Source: Acidovorax sp. NO-1
GTDB taxonomy: Bacteria > Pseudomonadota > Gammaproteobacteria > Burkholderiales > Burkholderiaceae_C
NCBI RefSeq assembly: GCF_000238595.1
Contig: NZ_AGTS01000100.1
Location: forward strand, 1 to 64,000
Length of the DNA: 64,000 bases
Direction of reading: 5' to 3'
Below are positions 36,975 to 47,161 of this stretch, in pieces (within the stretch, counting starts at the first letter, position 1; each line of letters begins with the position of its first letter). Made by a program: the position numbers and the translations under genes. The notes under the pieces are model-generated. The model made no database searches and had not been told where the DNA came from. It worked only from the letters and a program-made list of their open reading frames with translations.

Positions 36975-38990
36975 GTGACGATCCCTCAGTCTTTCATTCA
37001 GGAGCTGCTTGCCCGCGTCGATGTGGTCGACATCGTGGGCCGCTATGTACAGCTCAAGAAAGGCGGCGCCAATCTGATGGGCCTGTGCCCCTTTCACGGC
37101 GAAAAATCCCCCTCTTTCAGTGTGAGCCCGGCCAAGCAGTTCTATCACTGCTTTGGCTGTGGAAAAAACGGCAATGCCATCAGCTTCCTGATGGACCATG
37201 CGGGCATGGGGTTTGTCGAGGCCGTGCAGGACCTGGCCCAGAGCGTGGGGCTGCAGGTGCCGGACGATGACGTGTCCCCCCTGGAAAAAGAACGCGCCGC
37301 CGCTGCCCGCCAGAAGCAGGCCACGCTGACCGACGTGCTGGAAAAAGCCGCTGACGCCTACCGCCGGCACCTGCGTGAGTCGCAGCGGGCCATCGGCTAC
37401 TTCAAGGGCCGGGGCGTGTCGGGCACTCTCGCCAAGCGCTATGGCCTGGGCTATGCGCCCGAGGGCTGGCGCAGCCTGGCCAGTGTGTTCGCGAGCTACG
37501 ACGACCCGCTGCTGGAAGAAAGCGGCCTGGTCATCGTGAACGACGAGGATGGCGGCAAGCGCTATGACCGCTTTCGCGACCGGGTGATGTTCCCCATCCG
37601 TAACGTGAAGGGCGAATGCATCGGTTTTGGCGGACGTGTGCTGGGCGACGACAAACCCAAGTACCTCAACTCGCCCGAGACTCCCGTGTTCCACAAGGGC
37701 CGCGAGCTTTATGGGCTGTTCGAGGCCCGCACCGCCATCCGCGAGGCAGGTTACGCCCTGGTCACCGAAGGCTACATGGACGTGGTGGCACTGGCGCAGC
37801 TGGGCTTTCCCAACGCCGTGGCAACGCTGGGCACAGCCTGCACGCCCGAGCACGTGCAAAAGCTGCTGCGCTTCACCGAATCGGTGGTGTTCAGCTTTGA
37901 TGGTGACGCTGCCGGGCGGCGCGCAGCGCGCAAGGCCCTGGACGGCGCCCTGCACCACGCCACGGACACGCGCAGCATCAAATTTCTCTTTCTACCCGCC
38001 GAGCACGATCCAGACAGTTTCATCCGCGCGCACGGCACCGAAGCCTTTGCGCGCCTGGTGGGCGATGCCATGCCGTTGAGCCGCTTCCTGGTCGAGGCGG
38101 CCAGCGAGCACTGCGACCTTGGCACGGCAGAAGGCCGCGCCCACATGGCCAGCAACGCCCGGCCTTTGTGGACGGCACTGCCTGACGGCGTGCTCAAGCG
38201 CCAGGTGCTCGGCGAGCTGGCGGAACTGACCCAGCTCAAAGCTCAAGACCTGGCCGACCTGTGGGGCCCGGGCCAGGGCCGCGACCAGCCAAGGCCCCCC
38301 GGGCCTGGCGGCCGCGGTGCGCAAACGGCGGGCTACCACGCACCATCGCCCTCCGAGGACGTGCCGCCCTGGGCGGGCGCCCCCGGCCCCGACGCATGGA
38401 GCACATACGCAGAGGCCCCCTCTTCCGGCTACGCCACGGGCTACAGCAAGCCGCCGTTCCGCAAAGGCACAGGGGACTGGAAAACGGGGACCTGGAAGAA
38501 AAAGGACAGAGACGCCCCCTGGCCACCCCAGCCGCGCCTGCCACGCGCGCCCACGGCCAGCCGCGCCGACCACGCCGCGCGCCTGCTGCTGTCGCACATG
38601 GCGTTTCTGGAAGAGCTGACGCACGACGATCACGCCACCCTGAGCGCCCAGCCCGCCCCCCACGGCCCGCTGTTTGTCTGGCTGGAGGCGCAGTTTCACG
38701 AGTACGGCCCGCTGGCCTGGGCGGTACTGCGCGAGAGCCTGCGCGACCACGAATGCGAGGCGCTGGCCGTGAAGGTGATGACGGGTTCGCACGCGCAGAC
38801 CGAAGGCGCGCTGCAGGAACTGCGGCTGGAGCTGCGCGACCTGCTCAACCGCATGCAGATCGAGGACATCAAGGAGCAGCAAAAGCTGCTGGTGCTGCAG
38901 GTGGCGCAGGATCCAACGGCGCTGGAGCGCTACCGCGCCCTGGAGCAAAAGCGCAACGCCTTGCAGAACGCAGCGGCAAAAGCGGCTTGA
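36975..38990 (+). CDS. dnaG: DNA primase
   Basis: DnaG lays RNA primers for replication. I choose the GTG at 36975, giving 671 residues beginning MTIPQSFIQELLARVDVVDI, the conserved start. An ATG at 36900 would overlap the divergent gene. The CHC2 zinc domain (CPFHGEKSPSFSV, HCFGCGKNGNAI), the Toprim domain (EGYMDVVAL, FSFDGDAAGRRAARKAL) and a C-terminal DnaB-binding helical domain (from about 520) are present, with a long Pro/Gly linker at about 430-530. rpoD follows, as in the macromolecular synthesis operon, but rpsU is not upstream. Confidence 0.97.
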   Translation: MTIPQSFIQELLARVDVVDIVGRYVQLKKGGANLMGLCPFHGEKSPSFSVSPAKQFYHCFGCGKNGNAISFLMDHAGMGFVEAVQDLAQSVGLQVPDDDVSPLEKERAAAARQKQATLTDVLEKAADAYRRHLRESQRAIGYFKGRGVSGTLAKRYGLGYAPEGWRSLASVFASYDDPLLEESGLVIVNDEDGGKRYDRFRDRVMFPIRNVKGECIGFGGRVLGDDKPKYLNSPETPVFHKGRELYGLFEARTAIREAGYALVTEGYMDVVALAQLGFPNAVATLGTACTPEHVQKLLRFTESVVFSFDGDAAGRRAARKALDGALHHATDTRSIKFLFLPAEHDPDSFIRAHGTEAFARLVGDAMPLSRFLVEAASEHCDLGTAEGRAHMASNARPLWTALPDGVLKRQVLGELAELTQLKAQDLADLWGPGQGRDQPRPPGPGGRGAQTAGYHAPSPSEDVPPWAGAPGPDAWSTYAEAPSSGYATGYSKPPFRKGTGDWKTGTWKKKDRDAPWPPQPRLPRAPTASRADHAARLLLSHMAFLEELTHDDHATLSAQPAPHGPLFVWLEAQFHEYGPLAWAVLRESLRDHECEALAVKVMTGSHAQTEGALQELRLELRDLLNRMQIEDIKEQQKLLVLQVAQDPTALERYRALEQKRNALQNAAAKAA

Positions 38991-39005
38991 AATCTGCGCC
39001 AAAGG

Positions 39006-39011
39006 TATAAT
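39006..39011 (+). promoter_or_regulatory. Candidate -10 element for rpoD
   Basis: A perfect TATAAT lies 12 bp after the dnaG stop region and 236 bp before the rpoD ATG. TTGAAA at 38986-38991 is only 14 nt upstream, too close for a normal spacer, so the -35 is unclear. This suggests rpoD has its own promoter besides read-through from dnaG. Confidence 0.5.
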
Positions 39012-39151
39012 GTAGGGTTAGTTATTGGCAAGAGCGACAGCAGCACCTCCGAGCCGGGCCACCGTGACAAACGCGCACAACCGTCCACCCATCGCAAGGA
39101 CTGCACACCAAATGATCGCCCAGACATCTTGCCGCTGAGGGCCTCCCCTCA

Positions 39152-39178
39152 AGCGCAAAGCCCTTGTAGCTTTGCGTT
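39152..39178 (+). promoter_or_regulatory. Stem-loop in the rpoD leader
   Basis: The arms CGCAAAGC (39154-39161) and GCTTTGCG (39169-39176) pair perfectly around CCTTGTA, extended by two weaker pairs. No T run follows, so it is an RNA structure in the long rpoD leader and not a standard terminator. Confidence 0.4.
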
Positions 39179-39246
39179 GCCACCCGCGCCGGGACCTGAG
39201 GCGCTTGCGTTTTCTTTGTGTCCGTTTTTGATCCTGAGGTTGTTCC

Positions 39247-41619
<2,373 letters not shown>

Positions 41620-41669
41620 ACCGCATTGCGGTCACATGGGCAGGCCCTTGGCAACGGGGCTGCATCGGT

Positions 41670-41707
41670 CGCCCCAGATACCACCATGGTGCTGGGGCGT
41701 TGTGCTT
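41670..41707 (+). terminator. Intrinsic terminator after rpoD
   Basis: The stem CGCCCCAG (41670-41677) and CTGGGGCG (41692-41699) encloses a further CCAC/GTGG pair, and TTGTGCTTTTT follows. It lies about 50 bp after the rpoD stop. Confidence 0.85.
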
Positions 41708-41743
41708 TTTGGCGTGCCGGCCGCAGCGGGCACGCCGTCGCTC

Positions 41744-41803
41744 AAAATTTGATTGAAATATGGCTCCAGCGCTTTATGGATAAGCGCTAACAGCTATAAA
41801 AAC
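41744..41803. repeat. AGCGCTT-palindrome intergenic repeat, copy 4
   Basis: Core: CCAGCGCTTTATGGATAAGC followed by GCTAACAGCTATAAAAA. It lies between the rpoD terminator and the end of the Bug-type gene. Confidence 0.75.
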
Positions 41804-41811
41804 ATGAGCAT

Positions 41812-42828
41812 TCAATCCAGTTTCAGCCCGGACTGCCTGACCAGCTTGGCCATGCGATCCACCTCGCTGCGGAAGAACGCAGCCGTGGCATCGGGCGCGG
41901 GGCTTTGCAGCTGGTAGCCCTGCGCCAGCAGGGCCTCGCGCACTTCCGGTGCTGCCACGGCGCTGCGCACGGCGTTGTAGGCCCGGTCCACTTCTGCCCG
42001 GGGCAGACCGGCCGGCCCCACCACGGCCACCCAGCCGTCCAGGGCGTAGTTGGGCAGGCCTTGTTCGGCAATCGTTGGCAGGTCGGGCAGCAGCGGGGAG
42101 CGTGTGGTGGACGACAGGCCTATGGCCCGCAGCGCACCCGACTTCACATGGGGCGCCGCCACGGCCACGGCGATGAACGCCATCTGGATCTGCCCGCCCA
42201 GCACATCGGCCGTCAGCGGCCCCATGCCCCGGTAGGGAATGTGCTTGATATCCACCTGCGCCTCGTGCACGAACATCTCCGCCGCCAGGTGCAGGATGGT
42301 GCCGTTGCCCGACGAACCGTAGTTCAGCACACCCGGCTGGGCCTTGGCCAGGGCCACCAGTTCGCGCACGTTTTTGGCCGCCACCGAAGGGTGCGCCACC
42401 AGCACAAAGGGTGTGGCGCCAATCAGGGTGATCGGCGTGATGTCGTCCACCGCGTGATACGGAATGTTCTTGAACACGCTGGGGTTGACGGCATGGTTGT
42501 TGGACACCATGCCCAGCATGGAGCCGTCTTTGGGCGCCTTCACGATCATCGTCGTGCCCGTGATGCCGCCGGCGCCGGGGTAGTTTTCCACCACCACCGG
42601 CCGCGCCAGCGCCTTGCCCAGGCTGGGGCCCAGCACGCGCGCAACGCCATCCACCCCCGAGCCCGCACTGACAGGCAGCACCAGGCGCACCGGCCTGTCT
42701 GCCCCCTGGGCAAAGGTCCACGCGGGCACCACGGCACTGGTCATGGCGGCGGCGAGCAGCGTGCGCCTTGTGAGGCGCTGTGCGTTCTGTGAGGGGGATA
42801 CGGTGCTGCGTGCCGTGTTGTCTGTCAT
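41812..42828 (-). CDS. Bug-type (tripartite tricarboxylate) substrate-binding protein
   Basis: This 338-residue periplasmic binding protein belongs to the TctC/Bug family, greatly expanded in Comamonadaceae and Bordetella. A twin-arginine-like signal (LTRRTLLAAAM) and cleavage near TFAQG (about 38-42) are seen. The mature protein has PVSAGSGVDGVARVLGPSL, VVENYPGAGGITG and the YRGMGPLTADVLGGQI segment typical of the family. No TctA/TctB membrane genes lie nearby, which is usual for orphan Bug proteins. Linkage to a CoA-transferase and a lyase suggests it binds the carboxylic acid they degrade. Confidence 0.92.
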   Translation of the reverse strand: MTDNTARSTVSPSQNAQRLTRRTLLAAAMTSAVVPAWTFAQGADRPVRLVLPVSAGSGVDGVARVLGPSLGKALARPVVVENYPGAGGITGTTMIVKAPKDGSMLGMVSNNHAVNPSVFKNIPYHAVDDITPITLIGATPFVLVAHPSVAAKNVRELVALAKAQPGVLNYGSSGNGTILHLAAEMFVHEAQVDIKHIPYRGMGPLTADVLGGQIQMAFIAVAVAAPHVKSGALRAIGLSSTTRSPLLPDLPTIAEQGLPNYALDGWVAVVGPAGLPRAEVDRAYNAVRSAVAAPEVREALLAQGYQLQSPAPDATAAFFRSEVDRMAKLVRQSGLKLD

Positions 42829-42864
42829 GGTTTGTCTCCGGTGTTGTGATGGGAATGCGTGGGT

Positions 42865-44079
42865 TCAGGCCACGGCGCCCTGCGCCTGCAGGGCCTGCAG
42901 CTGCTCGGGGCTGTAGCCCAGCTGCGCCATGAGTTCGGCGGTGTGCTGGCCCAGCACCGGTGGCTGCAGGCGCACGCCCAGCCGCTGCCCATCCATGCGC
43001 AGGGGAAACAGGGTGGTGCGTGCCGTCTGTCCGGCGCGCTCGCCATCGGGCAGCGTGATGTCCGCCAGGCCGCCGGTGGCATTGAGGTGCGGGTCGTCAA
43101 ACAGCTGCTCGGGCCGCAGGATGGGCGCAAAGGGCAGACCGTGCTTCTCGAAGATGGCAGCCAGTTCGGCCGCGCTGTGTGCGGCCAGGCGCCTGCGCAG
43201 CTCGGGCAGCAGCGTGCCACGCGCGCGCACGCGGTCGTTGTTGTTAGACAGGCCCGGATCGGCCTTGAGGTCGGCGAAGCCCAGGGCATCGCAAAAGGTG
43301 ATCCACTGCGCGTCGCTCACGGCGGCCAGAAAGATCTGCTCGCCGTCCTTCACACTGAACACGTCATACAGCGACCACGCCGAGATGCGGTCGGGCATGG
43401 GGGCTGCCGGCTGGCCGGTGACGGCGTACTGCATCATGTGCTGGCCCACGAGGAACACGTTGTTCTCGAACAGGGCCGAGTCCACCTCCTGCCCGCGCCC
43501 GGTGATACCGCGCTGCATCAGCGCCGCCATGGCGCCAATGGCGCCAAACATGCCACCCATGATGTCGTTCACGCTGGTGCCCGCGCGCAGCGGGTCTCCG
43601 GGGCGCCCGGTCATGTAGGCCAGGCCGCCCATCATCTGCACCACCTCGTCCAGCGCCGTGCGGTGCTCGTAGGGGCCGGGCAAAAAGCCCGTGTGGTTCA
43701 CGTAGATGAGGCGCGGGTTGATCGGGCTCAGCGCGGCATAGTCCAGGCCGTATTTCGTCATCACGCCGGGCTTGAAGTTCTGCGCCACCACATCGGCCGA
43801 GGCTGCGAGCTTGCGCGCCACCTTCAGGCCCTCGGGGCTGCGCAGGTCGAGCGCAATGCTTTTCTTGTTGCGGTTGAACATGGGGAAAAAGCCCGCGCCT
43901 GCGCCCAGCAGGTGGCGCGTGCGGTCACCGTCCACGGGCTCGACCTTGATGACCTCGGCCCCCAGGTCGGCCAGCACCATGCCGCAGGTGGGGCCCATGA
44001 CCATGTGGGTGAACTCCACCACGCGCAGGCCTTCCAGGGGCAGGCGTGGGGATGGTGTAGAGGGCTGTGTGTCGTTCAT
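42865..44079 (-). CDS. CaiB/BaiF (class III) CoA-transferase
   Basis: The 404-residue enzyme moves CoA between carboxylic acids by a covalent Asp mechanism. The family core is clear: PLEGLRVVEFTHMVMGPTCG at the start, LGAEVIKVEPVDGD, the NRNKKSIALDLRSPEG stretch, VAQNFKPGVMTKYGLDY, and the downstream FLVGQHMMQY region. It lies 23 bp after the HMG-CoA-lyase-like gene and 36 bp before the Bug gene, so the three are one operon. The likely job is to activate the lyase's acid substrate as a CoA ester. Confidence 0.92.
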   Translation of the reverse strand: MNDTQPSTPSPRLPLEGLRVVEFTHMVMGPTCGMVLADLGAEVIKVEPVDGDRTRHLLGAGAGFFPMFNRNKKSIALDLRSPEGLKVARKLAASADVVAQNFKPGVMTKYGLDYAALSPINPRLIYVNHTGFLPGPYEHRTALDEVVQMMGGLAYMTGRPGDPLRAGTSVNDIMGGMFGAIGAMAALMQRGITGRGQEVDSALFENNVFLVGQHMMQYAVTGQPAAPMPDRISAWSLYDVFSVKDGEQIFLAAVSDAQWITFCDALGFADLKADPGLSNNNDRVRARGTLLPELRRRLAAHSAAELAAIFEKHGLPFAPILRPEQLFDDPHLNATGGLADITLPDGERAGQTARTTLFPLRMDGQRLGVRLQPPVLGQHTAELMAQLGYSPEQLQALQAQGAVA

Positions 44080-44102
44080 GGTGCAGCGTTAAAAAATGGG
44101 GG

Positions 44103-45059
44103 TTAGGCCGCTTGCAGTGCAGCGGGTGCGGCATTGCGGGGCAGGCCCGCCTGCCAGAGCGTGCCGTGCAGGGTCTCCCCCGCCAGCCAGCCCGCCACGC
44201 GCTGGCGCAGCGCCAGCAGCGCGCGCACGTCAATGCCCGTGGTCACGCCCATGCGTTCGAGCATGAACACCAGGTCTTCGGTAGTGACATTGCCGCTGGC
44301 ACCGGGCGCGTGTGGGCAGCCGCCGATACCGGCCAGGCAGGCATCAAAGCGGGTGATGCCCGTCTGCCACGCGGCATAGACGTTTGCCAGGCCCATGCCA
44401 CGCGTGTCGTGGAAATGCGCACAGGCCAGGCGGTCGCCCACCCGGGCGCGCGCTTTCTCAAACAGCCGGGCGACCGAGGCGGGGTCGGCATACCCCACGG
44501 TGTCCGCCAGGCTCACGCGGTCGGCGCCTGCATCCAGCAGCGCCTGCATCAGGCGCAGCACTTCGCTCTCGGCCACTTCGCCCTGCAGGGTGCAGCCAAA
44601 GGCCGTGCCCACGCCACCTTCGATCAGCGTGCGGCTGCCACTGGCGTCACGCAATACGCGGATACGCGCCACCTCGGCCACCACTTCATCGGGGGTCTTG
44701 CGCAGGTTGGCCAGGCTGTGGGCATGGCTGGCCGAGAGCGGCACGATCATGAGGTCGGCGTCCTGCTCCAGCGCGCGCTCGGCACCCTTGAAATTGGGCA
44801 CCAGCACCGAGGCGACCAGCCCCGGCAAGCTCTTGGCATGGGCCAGCACCTGCGCAGTGTCGGCCAGCTGCGGCAGCAGGCGGGCGGGCACGAAGGAGCC
44901 CACCTCGATCTCGCGCTGGCCGGCGGCGTAGGCAGCGTTGATCCACTCGATCTTGTGCGCGGTGGAGACCACGGTGGCAATGCTCTGCAGCCCGTCGCGC
45001 AGGCCCACCTCGCGGACGATGGCGCGCAGGGGCGTGGGATGGGCGGTGGTCGTTTGCAC
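44103..45059 (-). CDS. Hydroxymethylglutaryl-CoA lyase-family enzyme
   Basis: This 318-residue TIM-barrel lyase of the HMGL-like family cleaves a 3-hydroxyacyl-CoA. The metal and catalytic motifs are present: REVGLRDGLQS near residue 15, FHDTRGMGLAN near 205 and the HMG-CoA lyase signature GIGGCPHAPGASGNVTTED near 235, with its active-site Cys. With a CoA-transferase and a Bug binding protein behind it, the operon could degrade free 3-hydroxy-3-methylglutarate or a similar hydroxy diacid (such as a citramalate-type acid). The exact substrate is inference. It diverges from a LysR regulator. Confidence 0.9.
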   Translation of the reverse strand: MQTTTAHPTPLRAIVREVGLRDGLQSIATVVSTAHKIEWINAAYAAGQREIEVGSFVPARLLPQLADTAQVLAHAKSLPGLVASVLVPNFKGAERALEQDADLMIVPLSASHAHSLANLRKTPDEVVAEVARIRVLRDASGSRTLIEGGVGTAFGCTLQGEVAESEVLRLMQALLDAGADRVSLADTVGYADPASVARLFEKARARVGDRLACAHFHDTRGMGLANVYAAWQTGITRFDACLAGIGGCPHAPGASGNVTTEDLVFMLERMGVTTGIDVRALLALRQRVAGWLAGETLHGTLWQAGLPRNAAPAALQAA

Positions 45060-45102
45060 GGGCTGTCTCCTGATGGGGCTCGGTTTTGTTGAATTCTAGA
45101 AA

Positions 45103-45134
45103 TTCCGAATAGAAACTGAAAATCAATTTCGGAA
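45103..45134. promoter_or_regulatory. Candidate LysR operator between the lyase and LysR genes
   Basis: The inverted repeat TTCCGAA (45103-45109) / TTCGGAA (45128-45134) lies in the 118-bp divergent spacer, an AT-rich island in GC-rich DNA. The placement suits a LysR-type regulator controlling the divergent lyase operon. This is inference from position and symmetry. Confidence 0.4.
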
Positions 45135-45177
45135 GCTCTAAGATTCCCACCTGGAATATCAAACCAGCAAGGGCCCC

Positions 45178-46083
45178 ATGCGCGACCTCGATCTGCAAAC
45201 ATTGCGGCTGTTTGCCGCCGTGTGCGAGCAGCGCAGCATTGCGCGCGTGGCCGAGCAGGAATCCATCGTGGGATCGGCCATCAGCAAACGCCTGGCGCAG
45301 CTGGAAGACACGGTGGGCACGCCGCTGCTGCTGCGCAGGCGCCGCGGCGTGGTGCCCACGCCGGCCGGCGAAACCCTGCTGGAGCACGCGCGCACCATGC
45401 TGGCCAGCGTGGGGCAGATCGAGCGCGACATGGCGGCCTACGCCACCGGCACCCGGGGCCATGTGCGCATGCTGGTCACGGCATCGGTCATGGCCGAATC
45501 GCTGGCCGACGATGTGGCGGCCTTTCTTCAGGACCCCGCCCACCGCGACATCCAGGTCAGCATGGAAGAACGCGTGAGCCCCGACGTGGTGCAGGGCATC
45601 CGCGACGGCAGCGCCTCGATCGGCATCTGCTGGGACGCTGCGGACCTTTCAGGCCTGGAAACCCGCGCCTACCGCACCGACCATCTCGCCGTGGTGGCCC
45701 ACACCTCGCACCCGGTGGCAACGCAGAGCAGCGTGCGCTTTGCCGATGTGCTGGGCTACGAGTTCGTCAGCATGCCTGCGCTGAGTGCCGTGCAGGTGCT
45801 GCTGACACGTGCAGCAGCCGTGGAAGGCAAAGCCCTCGTCCACCGGGTGTTGGTGTCCAACTTTGATGCCGCCCTGCGGGTGGTGCGGGCCAACCTGGCC
45901 ATCAGCGTGGTGCCCCGCGAAGTGGCCCTGCCCTTTGCCCAGACCGCCCCGCTGCGGGTGGTTCCGCTGAGCGATCCCTGGGCGCGGCGGCGCTTTGCCA
46001 TCTGCTTTCGCAGCGCGCAGACCCTCACGCCCGCCGCCCAGCTCCTGGTGAGCCACCTGGCAGGCCTGGCCCGCCCGGACTGA
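45178..46083 (+). CDS. LysR-family transcriptional regulator
   Basis: This 301-residue regulator has an N-terminal winged helix (LQTLRLFAAVCEQRSIARVA, SAISKRLAQLEDTVGTPLL) and a C-terminal effector-binding domain. It is divergent from the HMG-CoA-lyase, CoA-transferase and Bug operon, with 118 bp between them, so it is probably their regulator, and the acid or its CoA ester may be the effector. Confidence 0.93.
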   Translation: MRDLDLQTLRLFAAVCEQRSIARVAEQESIVGSAISKRLAQLEDTVGTPLLLRRRRGVVPTPAGETLLEHARTMLASVGQIERDMAAYATGTRGHVRMLVTASVMAESLADDVAAFLQDPAHRDIQVSMEERVSPDVVQGIRDGSASIGICWDAADLSGLETRAYRTDHLAVVAHTSHPVATQSSVRFADVLGYEFVSMPALSAVQVLLTRAAAVEGKALVHRVLVSNFDAALRVVRANLAISVVPREVALPFAQTAPLRVVPLSDPWARRRFAICFRSAQTLTPAAQLLVSHLAGLARPD

Positions 46084-46165
46084 CCGCAGCAACGTGGCCT
46101 GATCGCAACAGTTTAAGTTGTAACATGAGTTTTTCTGGGCCTAGCGCATGTGTGGTGTGCGTTCT

Positions 46166-46215
46166 GAGCTACTAAACTTGTAGCAAAATGGGTTCCGCGC
46201 TATAGTCTCAGCGCA
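46166..46215. repeat. AGCGCTT-palindrome intergenic repeat, degraded copy 5
   Basis: The left arm GCTACTAAACTTGTAGCAAA resembles copy 1, and the palindrome is worn to CGCGCTATAGTCTCAGCGC. It lies just upstream of the small winged-helix regulator gene. Confidence 0.45.
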
Positions 46216-46282
46216 TCAGGGGGCCCGGGGAACACCCGCCCGAATGAAATTTGATCCAACACTTGCGCGAGGAGAAGCGTCC

Positions 46283-46591
46283 ATGAGCTCCAAAGAAAAT
46301 GTCGCCATCAACCAGTTGTTCGAGCGGCTCGAATGCCGGTACGCGCTGCGCGTGCTGTGGGCCCTGAAGGACGGTCACCCCCAGACGTTCCGCCTGCTGC
46401 AAGACAGCGTCGGGGGCATCACGCCCAACACGCTGAACACCCGCATCAAGGAACTGCGCGAGGCAGGGTTTGTGGATCATGGCAGCGATGGCTACACCGT
46501 CACTCCCTCCGGCGCCGACTTGCTCAAACGCCTTTCCGACGTGCAGGCCTTCGCCACCCGCTGGGTTGCCGGCCGCACCAAAAAGGCCTGA
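46283..46591 (+). CDS. HxlR-like winged-helix regulator
   Basis: I choose the ATG at 46283, with GAGGAGAAG upstream, giving 102 residues beginning MSSKENVAINQLFERLECRY. An ATG at 46244 is possible but lacks such a site. The whole protein is one winged-helix domain of the HxlR type (FRLLQDSVGGITPNTLNTRI as recognition part, then KELREAGFVDHGSDGYTVTP as the wing). The usual N-terminal Cys of redox-type HxlR proteins is not at the start, though one Cys is in LECRYALR. Its target is unknown. Confidence 0.85.
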   Translation: MSSKENVAINQLFERLECRYALRVLWALKDGHPQTFRLLQDSVGGITPNTLNTRIKELREAGFVDHGSDGYTVTPSGADLLKRLSDVQAFATRWVAGRTKKA

Positions 46592-46640
46592 ACGGCCCCC
46601 GCCGCGCCAGGCCTTGCGCACTGCACCGCGGCGCCACCGT

Positions 46641-46709
46641 TAAAATATAAGGTCAAAATAGCTTCTAGCGCTTGATGAACAAGCGCTAGAAGCTATATTT
46701 TTAATAGCA
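46641..46709. repeat. AGCGCTT-palindrome intergenic repeat, copy 6
   Basis: This is the best copy: the arms AGCTTCTAGCGCTTG and CAAGCGCTAGAAGCT are perfect reverse complements around ATGAA, flanked by AAAATA and TATTTTT. It lies directly upstream of the FKBP gene, so it may affect its transcription or leader RNA. Confidence 0.85.
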
Positions 46710-46725
46710 TTCAAGGAATTTCCCC

Positions 46726-47085
46726 ATGGCACTGACCACCACCGCATCCGGCCTGCAATACGAAGACACCACCGTGGGCGAAGGCGCCGAGGCGACCAAG
46801 GGCCAGAACGTGTCGGTGCACTACACCGGCTGGCTCTACAACAACGGCGAACAAGGCGCCAAGTTCGACTCCAGCCGCGACCGCAACGACCCGTTCGAGT
46901 TCTCGCTGGGCGCCGGCATGGTCATCAAGGGCTGGGACGAAGGCGTGCAGGGCATGAAGGTGGGCGGCCAGCGCACCCTGATCATCCCCGCAGCCCTGGG
47001 CTACGGCGCACGCGGCGCGGGCGGCGTGATTCCGCCCAACGCCACGCTGAAGTTCGATGTGGAACTGCTCAAGGTGGGCCGCTGA
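46726..47085 (+). CDS. FKBP-type peptidyl-prolyl isomerase
   Basis: This 119-residue single-domain protein is a cytosolic FKBP prolyl isomerase. The core is intact: VSVHYTGWLYN, FDSSRDRNDPFEFSLGAGMV, IKGWDEGVQGMKVGGQRTL and IPPNATLKFDVELLKV. No signal peptide or chaperone insert is present, so it is the short FkpA-C/Fbp type. A bidirectional terminator follows. Confidence 0.95.
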   Translation: MALTTTASGLQYEDTTVGEGAEATKGQNVSVHYTGWLYNNGEQGAKFDSSRDRNDPFEFSLGAGMVIKGWDEGVQGMKVGGQRTLIIPAALGYGARGAGGVIPPNATLKFDVELLKVGR

Positions 47086-47126
47086 CACCTGAAATTTCCG
47101 GCTGGCGACGCCCGTCTCCACCCTGC

Positions 47127-47153
47127 AAAAGCGGCCTTGTGGCCGCTTTTTTG
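47127..47153. terminator. Bidirectional terminator between FKBP and symporter genes
   Basis: AAAAGCGGCC (47127-47136), loop TTGT, then GGCCGCTTTTTTG. The stem with A and T runs on both sides serves both converging genes. Confidence 0.88.
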
Positions 47154-47161
47154 TTGCCTGG

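Noticed and set aside
34162-36978. Very long open frame (over 900 codons) on the plus strand opposite the cyclase and PotD-like genes
   Set aside because: It is a high-GC shadow. It is rich in His, Arg and Gln, has no domain, and lies exactly antisense to two genes with clear motifs. Similar long antisense frames opposite rpoD (39022-41574) and ppsA (49625-52180) were rejected for the same reason.
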